NCBI GenBank assembly: GCA_963921425.1
Contig: OY992834.1
Span: 4,402,001-4,466,000 of the forward strand
Length of the DNA stretch: 64,000 bases
DNA from: Dryas octopetala
Taxonomy: Eukaryota > Streptophyta > Magnoliopsida > Rosales > Rosaceae
Reading direction: 5' to 3'
This document shows, in pieces, positions 9,613 to 23,291 of the stretch. The notes beneath the pieces were generated by a model. That model was given only the letters and a program-made list of their open reading frames with translations, did not search any database and was not told the origin of the DNA. The position numbers were made by a program, and so were the translations under genes. Each line of letters starts with the position of its first letter. Position 1 is the stretch's first letter.

Positions 9613-12004
9613 TTGTCTTCCCGAGAAGAAAAGAAAAACTAAGATTTTTTTGTTCAATTCTTGTCATTTTTTTTTGGGGATAATTGGAATGGGTTGGGTT
9701 ACCTTTTGGGGTGTAAAGATTTAGGAGCTCCATCTAACTTTGAGCTGTAGTGTAGGATTTTGTGAAACACAGACAGCCAGAAAATGATTACAGAATTGGT
9801 TCTCAACAGAGGCCTAATTTTCTTTGCTGTGAAATTTTTAGTACAGTTTTCTTCACCATGATTTGCATTATGCATTCTTTTTTTTTTTTTTTCTTTAAAA
9901 AAAAGGCATAATATGCCAATGCATGTTGTGGGTATGTTGTGTGTGAACAAAGAATTTGTGTAATCTTGGCTGGATGGATAGCCTATTGGCCTCATTCACA
10001 CAAAGGTGCAGGACATTGTTGTCTGCCCATTAGGTAAGCAAATGAGAGCGAGTCAAAGAATGTGAACACAGTTTGGGATTCAAAACCATAAATGTGGTTT
10101 GCATTGTGAATTTGTAAGTGAGCCAACATTATGATTTATGAGGGGATGCAGTTGGTACTTGAGAGCAATTGAGGTCGCAATAGCATACCAGTATGAGAAT
10201 TTTACAATCCTATCCCCTAATAAGTACGGTCCACCAAGGAAAGGAGAAGGAAAATGTGGTGCCTAAAGACTAGACTTTTCAATGAGTTTTGAGTTTACAC
10301 GTTCGGCGCAGACACTTTGACTTTGAAATTTCAAGGAACCTGCCAGATCGGATAGTCCCAGGTGGAAGAGGAATGCTAAATTTATCAAATATTTTATGCC
10401 GTGTATCATCAAATCTCTAATAAAACCGAGATTTATATTATATTAACAATATAAAAATGTGATACAAATAGTTTTACGGTCACAATACTCAATTACCATA
10501 CAATCAAAACAGCGAACTCCCGAGTCCTGATAACTTTAATAACAAAGCATAACATTTAAAAATGAGTTAATAATGTTTGCATGGTGGCTGCAGTTACAGT
10601 AATTAATATATTGTGAGTGAGTCATTAATTAATATATTGTGGGAAGCAGGGAGAGTGGGGGGTGTCTATGGACTTGGGGGGTGGCAGGTGGCCGGTGATC
10701 CACCTCCTCCATCGTTTATATTTATTGAGATGTTTGATGAAGAAAGTGACAAATTAAAGTGTGGCTTGGCTTTCGAGACTTAACATAATATGCCACATTT
10801 ATACATTTCGTCTGTGAAGTCCCACGTGAATTTGCTATCAATCTAAATTGCTATTTATATCCCCTTCTATTCTATATTTCTATACATCAAGATTGCACCC
10901 AAATTCAGTTTCACACACATAATTTTGTTATGGAGGAAAAAAAAGAGGGAGCAGTTGGAATAGGCTTTGAAATTTTGAAGATCTCAAACTTAATCCCACT
11001 ACACATTTTGATAGATTAATTAGGCAATATAATATGGAATGAAAAAAGTCCACATTTACTTACTCACTGGGGTCCATTGGCCATGGCCAATTACTGCTTG
11101 TGCCCAAGTCTCTGTTTTTGACGGGGATGACAGAAACTTAACAGATATGGGTTTAGAATTTTACTGTACAGGGAAGAAGCATAGTTTATTCAATAATTCA
11201 TTCCTCTTTCATCAAGTTTTAATTTGTCCAGAAAAAAAATAAAATAAAATGGAAGCATGCATAAATTGCATAATGTTTGGAATCTTATAGTATGGCTCAT
11301 AATAAACTTTGCTAACCAAAACTTGTGCATGCCTTTTGGGGTTGTAATCAGGTGTCAGTGTCACTATCCTTTCAAATGGTGTAAAAAAGGGTTTTTCAGT
11401 TGCCTAGGGGACCAAGTCAAACGCGTGTTGTTGGCTAGGGACACGTGTAAAGGTTTAAATAAAATCCTAATGACCCATCACTTGACTTTGTTCGATTTGT
11501 GTCTGCGCCGTCGAAATTAAGCCATGTAAATTCCAATTTACAAAGCAATCCAACCCAATCCTATAAATCTACTTGACATTGGAAAACCCCTCTAGACTCC
11601 AGTGACCAGTCAGTCCTCTACACCAGACTTCACGTTCAAATTGGAAACTCTATTCCCTTGAATAAGTCAAAAACGTAGTCATAGCATGAAATGGAATGGA
11701 ATTTTTTATTTTATATCAAGTTTACATGAGCTATATATATAAATAAGTTGGGTACAAAATAGTGCCAATACTTTAGTAATGGCTATGCATGTATGTATAT
11801 TGTGTCTTAATGAAAGACTTAATATAAAAGAGAATAAAAAAAAGGAACAAATCAAAATTTTGGCAGTTTTCTCTTCTGCAGAATGCATTTGGTGAGACCA
11901 GTTTGTTGCTCATGAGGAAAAAGAATGTAGGGTGGGTGAGTACTCAAATCAGTAATGGAGTATAATGTATTTACCCTCGTCAAGGTTTATGATGATGCCG
12001 ATGA
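9613..12004. other. Intergenic region between the receptor kinase and NFXL2
   Basis: It holds the 3' flanks of two converging genes and AT-rich spacer. A small direct repeat ATTAATATATTG occurs at about 10600-10640. ORFs at 11039-11242 and 11257-11520 look accidental: no family motif, no splice partners and AT-rich codon use. I see no RNA gene or transposon ends here. Confidence 0.5.
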
Positions 12005-15000
12005 TTAGATGCGGGGGTATCTTCTTTGTCTTTTCTCTTCAACTTCATTCATCCAATCATTGAGCCAGAGAAGACCCTTGTAACCATAATATGATACAGC
12101 TACTAAAACCACCAGAAGGATGACAACTAGAAAAGACCGCTTCATGTTGGTAAGAATTTTCTGTTGAAAATGAACAGCCACAGTTAGCAAGAGAATAAAG
12201 AAGCACTTCCAAGTGCTCTGTTCTTTTTTCTTTTTCTTTTTCTTTTTTTGTTCTGAAAAAACATACTTGTAGTATCGAGATTTGTGTCACTTCTTGCACC
12301 CGATCACGCCTTCTCTTCCGCCTTGGTGCCTGCCTGTCAGCATCTGGTTCCTTCACCTTTAAGACATATATATAATGGCATTAGAATGATAGCAGCAGCA
12401 TAAATATGAATCTAAGTTGCTAGTCATACGTAAACCCTAAACATATAGATGTGCACCAGCAAACGAAATTCTTTAGTTTGATTGTAGTGAAATTACCTCC
12501 ACAGCTTTTGGTCTGCGCAACTGCAATTCTGAATCTATAACCTTTAGTTTACTTTTGCAGTTAGAATTGCAAGGAATAAGTCCAAGTCCAAATTGATTCT
12601 TAGATATATCTTTGGGATCACAACCAGCATCGCAATGGGCTGCCTGAACATCATGACATAACCACTCCTTTTTCAAGGTCTGGCATCTGCATCGGACAGT
12701 AACCTTGCAGATAAAGTTAAAAATCAAGTCAGAGAGATAAATAGTACAGGAAATAGTAATAATTTGTGCTATAATAGTATGCAGTCCAGTCTCCAGACTG
12801 AAACCCAGACATACTTCACATTGTTCTCCCTGAATTATATAATTTCAATTGAACATTCTTCTCCCCTAATTTACTGATATAAAGTAACAAGAACCAACAC
12901 CTTTTTAGAGCACTTTTCAGGTGATGAGCATTGACCAGGATGACAAGTCTCTGGGCACAGATGTGTACAATAAGGCAACTTTCTGCACAACAAACAAAAA
13001 AGATTAGCTCCTCTCTCAGTTTATTTCTTAAATCAAGAGAAAAAGATAGGAATAAAGAACTGAAGTAAAACTGAAAGTACGCAATAAGAAGTACACTTAA
13101 AATGACAATTAAAAAACATGCAATACAACAGAACAAGAGAAAGAAAATGGATAATTGAATTACCTATGACAAGGGCCCCCACATGAACGAACAGTCATTT
13201 GCACCTTTTCAGACAAGCTGTTGTAATATATGCACTCAAAAACATGAACCATGGAACCACAGTGACACGATCGTTTTACAAGCACCTTGCAAGGAGGGCA
13301 GTCTCCAGGATGACATGGTAAGGGACAAGGGTGAGGACACGCAGGCTCCCTCTCCTGAATGAAGAGATTTAAAGCAATCACGCAACCTATTAGTTTCAAA
13401 AGTAACTAGAAAAAGGGGAAAAAACTGAAGACAATTTTTTTAGGAAACAATGGTAAAAGATCAGTTTTCATGGCAGACACTTCCACCAATGAATATCAAA
13501 GGAAATCGGTACAGCGGTCTGAACATAAATGAATTAATAACACCTTTTCACAAGGAAGATGACACTCCTCACAAGGCTCACTTCTTGCTTGCTGGACTGA
13601 TGGCAAAGAGTGATTCTTGAGGGGGTGACAAGTTTTAGTGCAAAAGTGATTGCCACAAGGTAGAGGATTTCCACACAAGTTTTCACAGGAAAATTGCATT
13701 TTATCTGAGCAGATCATCTGATACAAGGAACAAAGCAAAGAAAGCGGAATTTAGGAGAAAACATGAGGCCAAGATGATACAATAAAATAAATCTTGAGTT
13801 GAAATGTTCTGCTAAAAAAAAAAAAAAAACCAACCATTCTCTCCGCTCCAATGTGCTGGCCAACACATGACCTCCAAACAAGTTCTGGGCATGGAGGGCA
13901 TGGAGAACCAGGAGTACATTCGCTCTGATGAAAGGACTTCTTTTTCTTCGGTTTCAATGTAAATTCTGGATTAGGAGGAGGTCTAGGACCATGACACCTT
14001 GAGATTAAAAAGAAATGAATTATTCAGAAATAGTTGTATCAAGGACAGTATGTTAGATTTATACTAAAATAAAAATAATGCACTGAAAATCCTGCAAACC
14101 TTAGATTGCACTTATGGCCACATGGGTACTCTTCTTCACAAAGCAACCTACACGGAGGGCAAGGGCCATAATGGCATTTGTGTGGCTGGGAAAAGACAAA
14201 TATTGTCATTACCATAACACGGGATACATTGTTAAGTAGGGCTAACATTTTTCTTATCTCTAATAGCTAGAATATTAGGAAATACTAAGAAGAAAAGATG
14301 GATCCAAATTTTGGGAGAAGTAAATATAACTAAAACCAGCTGTTCAACTACATTTTCCTTATCAATTGCACATTCATAACAACAATTGAAAGTTAGAACA
14401 AAGCATAGATGAGATGATAATGTCATGCCATTAGTTTAAGCACCTTGACATATGTTGGAAGATATCTAAGACACCCTCATAAAGCTCTAAAGTAAATCAT
14501 AGAACAGTAATTGAGAGAAACTAAGCCAAAGCAACCAATTGTACCTTGCAATTTGTTCCATGCCTGCACAAAGGAGTGATAGGGCATGGCTTGCGACATC
14601 TAGGAGGCTTTTGATCCATCTCAGTACCACAAGGAACCTGAATCAAAACCCATTAAGAAAGTGGCAGATGTTCACTCATAAAGAACAAAAGCAAACAATG
14701 TTTTTGAAGCAGCCACAAGCAAGGCCACCAATAGTATACATGTTATCTAACCTAATGAGATAAATTTGAACAACCATTTTTTTTCCTGGTACTATGGGGG
14801 CCGAAGCCCACAAAAAACAAATTAGAACTACCATCTAGTATATATAGAGATGAACTAAAAGAATCCACAATGACAAAAAATCACACCTCAAAGTGTTTCT
14901 CACCGCATGCACATGCAATTGTCACCATCACTGGGCAAGGAGCACAAGCACCTCTGCAGGAACAAAACTTACAATTGTACTTCAGAAGTATACAAGTGCT

Positions 15001-16860
15001 TCAAACTATTTGAAATACAATATTATTCATTTATATCAAACTATTTGATATATCCGCCACTAATAAGGTTGAGGAATTCGACAAAAATATGGATCTTTAT
15101 TCTTTACACATGCGCGTTATTCTGCTCCAAAATGGAGGTGTATTTGAACGATAAGCTGATCAAAATGGTTTACAGAGTGAGCCTAATAGCAAAAAATGAC
15201 TTCAACTTTTAAATCCCAAAGAAGTTCATAACCTGAAAAATCAGGTTCCAAAAATAATGTACATGATGATACTAGCACTTTTTAATTGAATTTCATCCTT
15301 TTCAACTAATTGACTACAGCCTACAGGCCATACTCTTGCACAGCCACGTGATAGGGTAACATACCTATGGCATGGAGATGGGCATTTGTGGTTCCTACAT
15401 CGAAGCTTTCTGCCACAAATCTAACAGTTCAAAAAATCAATACAAATACAAATTATATGCAGACATAAAACAAGAAGGCTGAAACAAAAAACACAAACCT
15501 CTGAGCATGGTGGGCAGTCCCCATCACAGCAGCGGCGCTTACAAGCATGGCGCTCACAATCTCTTAATTTCTGACACTTCCTTTCGCATGCCAAGTCTTG
15601 ATGACAAGGAACCTATTCTAGATCCAATCACACTCATCTTTTAGTGAACTCATAAGCACAACTGAAATAATCCAATCTACAATCAAGACATGTCAATTTG
15701 AGCAAAACAACAGACAGATATTGTCACATTATAACTTATACCTCCTTCTTCAAACTCCCGCATCGGCAGTACTTGGTGACAACAGTTCTGCAAGTCTCAA
15801 TGCACTGCCCGCGATGACACCTCTCTGGGCACCTATGGAAGCCACAGCCGAGCATCTTATCACAAGTAGCACCGCACAAGGGTGCAGCGACTTTGCACGA
15901 CATCCCCTCATACACTCTCTTCCCACAGGGGCAGGTCCTCTTCCCCTGAGACGGGCACGGTCCACACTCCCCAAAATGACACCCTTTGCTACACTTATGC
16001 TGGCCACACCCAAGAACTTTCTCACAGGGCTCCTCACACCTGAACTCAAGCCTTTCACAACACTCCCTCTCCTCCTCTCTCTTCCTACATTGGCACCGAT
16101 ACACTCCGCGAACCCGGCAGGGTTTGCAGTGTCCCTGGTGGCAAATCTCCGAGCAGCGATGGACCCCACAAGCCAAAAGCTTGTTACAGACATTGTTGCA
16201 GGAGAAGTCCTTAAACCCACATCGGCGAACGTCCTGGATAGACCCACAAAAGCAGGGAGCTTTTACGAGCTTCGGGCAGGGCGGGCAGGGACCCGGGTGG
16301 CAGAGAAGGAAGCAATGGTGGCCGCAGTTGTGCTTCAGAGGCCGATTGCAGACCTCGCCGCACGAGTGGGGCAGAACCCACGGGTCATCGCTTGGTGGGT
16401 TCTCGAGTGTTCCACAGAAGCAGTAATAGGTCTTGGGGATTTGGGATTGGGGATACTCTACCCTACATTTGGGGCAGTTCCAGAGGGATATCTCGGCGGC
16501 CTTGTTCGAGGATATGGGAAGGCGCGTGGAGGCGCGTAGGGCGGACAAGTCGGAGGCCTGGCGGGCCCAGCTCTGGATGCAGATGAGGTGGAAGACGGTG
16601 AAGCAGACGGAGGTGCAGGACCAGGTCGGATCGGAGGGTCGGATACGCTCCAGGCATATCAAGCATGATAGAGCGCCGGACGACGAGGACGTCAGGAAAG
16701 ACTGGATCTTAGAAAGGTCGGCGTTGGTGGCTGAGGATCGGCCTGTGAGTTCCAAGTAGGATCGGAAAATGGAGCCGGAGAGGTCCGAATGGCGGACGGG
16801 TCCGGATCCGGATTGGCTGTGGTCGGAATCGGTGTCGGAGTCCGAGTGCTGTGACTGCAT
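12005..16860 (-). CDS. NFXL2: NF-X1-type zinc finger protein NFXL2
   Basis: Exons read on the minus strand: 16860-15742, 15612-15499, 15420-15365, 14953-14887, 14637-14545, 14185-14100, 13997-13835, 13717-13544, 13354-13164, 12982-12901, an optional 15-nt exon 12829-12815, 12703-12497, 12356-12267, 12160-12005. The joined frame is open: 865 residues, or 870 with the microexon, close to Arabidopsis NFXL2. The N-terminus has an acidic Ser/Asp-rich part and a RING-like finger (CLICLERI ... WNCPKC). Many NF-X1 fingers follow (for example [17 protein letters not shown] and [15 protein letters not shown]). The C-terminus has a basic RRKRRRDR patch and a membrane helix ([17 protein letters not shown]). 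In Arabidopsis NFXL2 modulates stress and clock-related responses; that role is from the family, not from this sequence. RING-like plus NF-X1 fingers suggest E3 ligase and/or DNA-binding activity. Confidence 0.92.
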
Positions 16861-17359
16861 CTTAGAGATTTTGGGGGGAAGCGGTTAGAGTGAGTGGGTG
16901 TGTCTGTGTTCGATTTTGCAGTAGCGCGGCAGATTCTAGTTACCATTAACTGTTGTACCATTCTGATTTGGAAAGGTTTATGGGCCTCCAAATAATGAAG
17001 CCCATCTAATATTTAGGACAGCCCAATATTTGCCTACCTTATAATAATTAGGTGAGAACTAAATTGCACCAAAAATAATTTATGAAATAATAAGCTTTCA
17101 AATTTTCTTGTGAAACAAAAGAGTTCTCATTTCTCAATCACTTGCATCTTACAAATTTACATACTGCCAGGTTCCCACACAACTCAAAATAGCAGTGCCA
17201 GATGATACACGAATGGACGTATATATAAATCACACAGAGAGTACTACTTATTGATAAACCATACATACAACCTCACAAAAGACTTTACAAACTTATAAAA
17301 CTCAATAAAGGCTTTACATTATTGTAGATTTTCTCTGCCATTACAATGCGCAGCTGGTT
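16861..17359. other. Short spacer between NFXL2 5' end and PLC2-like 3' end
   Basis: NFXL2 reads away from this spacer and the PLC2-like gene reads into it, both on the minus strand. It must therefore hold the NFXL2 promoter and leader as well as the PLC 3' UTR. AT content is high at 17040-17340. No other gene is visible. Confidence 0.5.
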
Positions 17360-20300
17360 TCAAACAAAAGAAAAGTGCATGAGAAGCTTGACGGATTTGT
17401 ACATCTCTCCCTTACGGTCATGTAAAGGAACTGCTCGAATCCCTCTTCTTAGCTCAGACACTGGTAGACATGTTTGCCCTCCAAAGTCATCCTTTTCTGA
17501 CATGTCGTACTCATGAACTTCAATACGAAGAACAGCTAGTTCTGGAGCAGTTAATGGGTATTCAAACTCCTCATTCCAAACAGGAACCCAGTTGTCCTCT
17601 AGGGTCTTTGTCTTCTTCATCACACTATCAGCAGCAACTCCAGCAATGCCTACCTGAATGCATATTGTTGAAATCTTTCGATTCTTTAGTATACATGATT
17701 CAGAAGTTTTTTGAAACACACGGAGAAAAATTATGAAACTTCCGGATTAAAAAGCAAAAGACTGGGAAAGGGGAGTGGGAAAAAAATGTGTGTTGTATCA
17801 CACCGAAACAACAAAACCACAAGACAACAAAAAAGGTACCCAAACAAGTAAGTTCCCAAGTATGACAGCAGATAACAACGGCATTCAGATATGTGGGTCG
17901 GTCAGTTGTTGGCCTTGTTTCTCTGGATTCTTCCTTTTTGGTTTCTTTAATAAATTTGATTTACCCACCCCCAAAAAAACAGACAAAGCCATTCATATCA
18001 TAGTACAAATTAGAGAATGGGTAGCCACATTAATCAAAATTTCAACTTACCCTTGCATAAAAATCTGGAGGGGAATATGCATCAAAGTGTGTGTGCTTGA
18101 AATCATAATACCATCCTTCTCCCATATATACTTTTACCTTTTTCAATGGACAATAAAAGAGTAATCATTAGCCATGACATAAAACAAAATGAAGAAATGA
18201 ACACTAGCGACAAGAGGCTTAGAAAAACTGACTAGTCAAAAACTTGGTAATAAAGTACACACCTTCAAAGTTGTTTTAACTGGTAACTTATATCTAGGAT
18301 CAAAGACCTCATTATGTGGACCAGTCCTCAACAGAAAATCTGGTTTTTTAACATAGCCACACCCACCATTCGCTCTAAACATCCCCTGCATCAACCACAG
18401 TGATCTTCCATATCCCTGTCACAGGGAAACCCATTCCAAGTAATTGAAGAGGTGAACTTATGAGGAATTAATTTTTTTGCAAGTTCTCCAATAATTTGAT
18501 AGAAATTGAAAGCATAAACCCTTCACCTTCTTGCCTGTTTATATAGCAAGAATATTGTTTATATAACACAATGGATAATAAATAACCACTACCAATATGG
18601 AAAAAGACATTTCAAAATAAAGAAAAATCCTTACCTGCATATTAAATGCAACCATTTGAGCGCCATGTGACCACCCAATCATTGGGTTATAATTTGATGA
18701 GTCAACACGTATACCCTTTGGGTACACCCTCAGGATATTCCTCTGGGTAAATCTATACAAAACCAATAATCAGAAATGGAAATTTAAGTCTTTTAATGAT
18801 CAAGATAAAAATATAAATTATAAAATGTGATTATGCTTAAGTATCTGTTACTGTGTTATATTGGAAAAAGAAAAATGATTGCATGAAACTACAAGTGTAA
18901 CAACATATAATATGCCCACGAATTAAATAATGGACCCAAAATGGAATCTGCCCTCTATAAGATCTATCCAAGACTCAACAATTATTCTATCAAATAAATG
19001 TAATTTAGTTAGTATTGAAAATAAAACCTGATTCCATTCTTGATAAACCACCAATACTCAGTCCACCTATTTACTTCACTATACCAATAAAGTCCTTGGT
19101 GTATAGGGAGAAAATTTTCAACACAACACGAAATTAGTGGGTTAATGTTAACTATTACTTGCCATGACTTTCAAACAAGAATACAAAATGGATCAGGTTA
19201 GTGTCAAACACGAATAACAAGATTGTTACACGAAAACTTGTTTAACTAGTATTATATGGAAAAATATATATCACATTTCTTCTTTTCCATTTATTGATCT
19301 AGTATTGTATAAATACTTCTAGAATTATAGGTTTTTTTTCCTTTGTTTTGATAGCATCCAGACTGAGTGAATATTTATTTTACAGGATGTATGAGTGATG
19401 GTTGGTTTGAAGGTTCTAGTCTTGTGTTTATGGTTCACAAGTATGTATATCAACTCGAGCGACACAATTAATAAATAAGATTGGTTGGTGTTGAGTTATC
19501 TAACATGATTAATTGAACAAGTGGGTTTAGGGTTGACTACTACTTAATAGAAACTCAAAACAACATGGCATGACATGATTGTCAACCCTAGTTCTACACT
19601 GTTATTGTAGTAAAAATAATAGCATGTATGCGTCATTCCATAGATGGGAAGAAATTCAAAAGACCCCTTTACAACACAGTTCACAAAAGATTTTGATCAA
19701 ATACCTGACAATATCCTTTCCATAAGTTTCTGCTGCCTTTTCAAGCTGTTGCTCACTTAAGCTAAGACGCCGCACTTTATCAGGATCCACTTTGAGACAC
19801 TCTTTTAATCCACCTTTGGGTTTCCCAGCATGAATGGCAATTAAACGCTTATATTCAGGTGCTAAATTTTGCTGGGGCTTGCAATCACCACCATCAACAT
19901 CTTCCTCATCAATGCTATCTATAGAATCCAACTCCTTCTGCTAGAAACATAACTTAAGTAAATAAATAAATAAATAAATCGACACACCAAACCAGCAATG
20001 TAGCAAATCACAAAAAAAAAAAAATCTCCACACCTTATCATCTGCTACAATTGCACCTTTGGGGTCCGGGACTTCTTTACCCCAAGCTTCCTCATCAGCT
20101 GGAGTATTTCCCTTCTTTAGATCATTTTCTCTTTCAGCGGCATCTTTTGCCTCAAGATATTCCTTAGGCGGTTTGGTCGATATAATGATCCTTTTTTTTA
20201 GTGATGCTGGGGATGGAAAATCTTTCAGACACTCTGAGCCAGGAGTAAACAGTACGTCTCCAAATGTTTGAGTGACCATCTAGAAATTGGTGACACAACA

Positions 20301-21291
20301 GTAAATTACCAGAACACCAAGAGTTTAAAACCCAAATTAAGAAAATTACAAATACCCACCTCAGCAACTTTAGCTTGAAGATCAGTGGTAAGGTGGTCTT
20401 CCAAAGTTATTACAACAGGGTATTCAGATGCAACAAAGGCATGTTCCTTAATAGACTTCAAACATTTGATAAGTTCCACTGGAGTAGTCAATGTCCTATA
20501 ATAAAACAAACCCATTTCGTCTCAGTTGGGTAGAAAACCAATTTACCTATACAATTCAATATTATGTTACTAGCTTTAGCATATTGTCCAATTGGGTCAA
20601 GTCTCAAAGTTTATCAATAATATGACAACAACACAAAGATTGCAAAGATTGAAAATTGAATAGCATACATACCCTCCGTGAAGTACGTCCACATTGTCCT
20701 TTGCGGAATTGGGCCAAATATCCAGCTCAATCACCCTCACTCCTCTATGAAGCGCTTGTATAATAGGCACATCACTGCAGTCACTGCTCAGCTGATTCCC
20801 GGTCAGATACGAATTGTGCCCTGTGTATATGAAATAATGCGACAGAGGCGCATTCATATCGTGGTGCACCTAACAACAACCAATTAAATCAAATTTACAT
20901 AAAAACAAAATTCAGAAAAAATTACATAAAACAATGAGCATGAAAGGAGTTATGGAAATGACGAAAATACCCCGAGAGAGGGAGAGAGAGGAGGGTTGAT
21001 GTCGCCGAAGAGGTACTTGAAGAAGGCTTCGAGGTTGAGGACCTTGCGGTGGAAGATGTTGAGGTGTCTGAGTTCGTGGAGGCTCCGATCGATGATGGCC
21101 TGGGCGTCTTCTTTGGTGGCCTCGGGTTCTTTCTGGACTTCGACCAAGAACCTCTGGAGGTGATCGGCGGTCATGAAGCCATTCTCCGAGTAGCTCTCAT
21201 ACAAGGTCTTGATCTCGCTCGGCGCTTCCGCCACGGCGAGGCGGAACCGCCGGCGGAAGCAGAAGCAGACTCTGTAGGTCTGTTTGGACAT
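17360..21291 (-). CDS. Phosphoinositide-specific phospholipase C, PLC2-like
   Basis: Nine coding exons on the minus strand: 21291-20971, 20869-20673, 20495-20360, 20279-20034, 19940-19705, 18752-18635, 18415-18263, 18137-18051, 17653-17360. They join in frame to 595 residues. The enzyme cleaves phosphatidylinositol 4,5-bisphosphate (or PI4P) to diacylglycerol and an inositol phosphate at the plasma membrane and needs calcium. The N-terminus ([16 protein letters not shown]) and an EF-hand-like lobe match Arabidopsis PLC2. The X domain has [20 protein letters not shown], with catalytic His, and VVITLEDHL. After an acidic linker the Y domain has [19 protein letters not shown] and [15 protein letters not shown]2 domain ends with [13 protein letters not shown]. 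It lies head-to-tail with a paralogue at 23846-27139. Intron 5 is the longest (about 0.95 kb). Confidence 0.95.
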
Positions 21292-22963
21292 CGGGAATGT
21301 CCGGGTCCGGATCCGGAATCCGGACTTTCAGGTGTTTGGTTGCTGCGTCTGTCGGTTTGTTTGGGTTTGCCGCTTCGGATGAGTGAGAGAGAGAGAGGGA
21401 GAGGGAGTGTATCAAGAATCCAGAACGGTGGGAAAATGGGATGGGTGAGGTGGGACCCGGCCCCAACTGAGTATTAACTTTTACTGTTTACTTTACACCT
21501 GGCTCGTACACTACATAAGTACATATGGCCATTTTCTATTTGGAATTTGTATTATCTTTATTTTTATGTTCTTTTACTGTAATTTTTATTTTGAAGTTTT
21601 GGAAGTGTGTTGGCACTTGGCCGTTGGTCATTCTTTTTCTTATTTATTAGTTGACAAAATAGGTCTTTTTAATGGTAGTACAGGTTATATTCTTTAGGAA
21701 TATAAAACCTTCATCTTGAGGGTGATAGATACTCTTGAAAAAGGAAAATCCATACTAATTTACACTTAACAAACATAAGAAAGAGCCTAATACATATTCT
21801 CAGCTTAATAGTAACTAGCAAGAGCTGAGCTCAAGGAAGCTTTCAATACAATAGATGGTGAGATACATATTTAATAAAACTATTTGTAATATATTTTTTA
21901 TCATACTACATCTGCATAATATTTACTCATTTATATTAAAAATGGGACACATGAGCCCATAATAAATAATGCCTTTATGTAGTCTCTTCTATAATAGTGG
22001 AATGCCATTATTTAGTGAACATTATATAATTTGTTTTTATTGACCAAAAAATTGACCAAAGTTGCAAGAAGATAAAGAATCAGAGAAATGAAAATAAAGA
22101 AAGAAAAGAGAACTTCTGTATAATTGTTATTAGAAAACAGAACTAATTATTATAATCGATATATACATAAATAGAAACTACAGACTTTTCTAACTGAACA
22201 AACTAACTAAACTAATCAGCTTAATACATGTGGCAATTAATCTTTTAACACCTCAAGCTGCAAACAGCTGTAACCAACTAATACTAGCCTAACAAAAACA
22301 AATTTTTCTTTATAGGTGATTGGAATTTGGATCCAAAAAGTAATAGATAAGATAATAGTTATTCGTTGACAAAATACGTAGACTGGATTTTGAATGAGAG
22401 TTGTAATGTGAAATCGTTATTTGTTGATGAATGATTGCAATGATTGTATATGGTATATAGTATATTCGATGCAATTTGAGTCCATATATAAATGTAAACA
22501 AGCTTCTAATAGAACAGGCTGGGAGATACTTATTATAGCCATGACCCATGGTTAGTGGAGTAGTGGTGCCATAATTAAATGCGAAATATCTATCAATTGG
22601 CCGGTCCCAAACCGACAGAGGCATAGTACGATGCCACCCCACCCTCGGATCTGAGTCATCTGACAGACAAAACTTCAACGTCTGAATGGATCCATACCTA
22701 TTCCTTTTGAATTTAGGTGCTGGGTTCAATAACTTCGATGACCCTACATAATTACTTGCCCTTTGCCTTTTGTTGTCGGTATTCTTTTAATTTTTTGGAC
22801 AAGAGTAAAACTTGTATCATTGTATGTAATCACATTCTCACAATATATCACAATATATCTTTATATATTAGTTATGTCGCCATTTATTTATTGTAAGAGA
22901 AAAGTATATACACCTAAATACCTAACATCTTATATGAAAAAAAAAAAAAAAAAAAAACTTAAA
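21292..22963. other. Intergenic region between the two PLC genes (left part)
   Basis: The part next to 21291 contains an AG-repeat leader (about 21382-21405). The rest is AT-rich. One 139-codon minus-strand ORF (22310-22729) stands out for a better-than-average amino acid composition at its N-terminus, but I recognise no family. No transposon ends or RNA genes were found. Confidence 0.45.
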
Positions 22964-23291
22964 ACCTGTTTGATATTCTATTTAAAAACTATTTTTTTTT
23001 TTAAACATAAAAACAAGTTTTAATCAAGAAAACGTGTTTGATAGATTATTTTTAAAAACAGTTTTTAGAAAAAAATTAAAAAACATGTCTCTTTTTAAAA
23101 ACGATAAAACATCATTTTTTCAATTTTTTTTTTTACACTTCTTTTTTCTTTAGCTGCCATCATTTTTATATTTTAAAAATAGTTTTCAAATTACATACCA
23201 AACAAGTTTTTAAATTTTAAAAATTGAGTTTGAAAACTCACATTTTAAAAAAAATCTTAATTTTTGAAAAAAAAAAAAAAAGAAACATACC
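22964..23291. mobile_element. Decayed Tourist-like MITE, copy of the element at 52125-52463
   Basis: This stretch, read on the plus strand, matches the reverse complement of the 52125-52463 MITE along almost its whole length. Shared blocks include CCTGTTTGATATTCTATT against CTTGTTTGGTATTCTATT, CAAGAAAACGTGTTTG, AAAAACGATAAAACATC, and TTTTTAGAAAAAAATT. The outer left bases and the right terminal repeat have decayed, and I find no clear target duplication. It is non-coding and very AT-rich. Confidence 0.7.

Noticed and set aside
11039-11520. Two small ORFs between the receptor kinase and NFXL2
   Set aside because: No conserved motif, unrelated to each other, AT-rich spacer composition.
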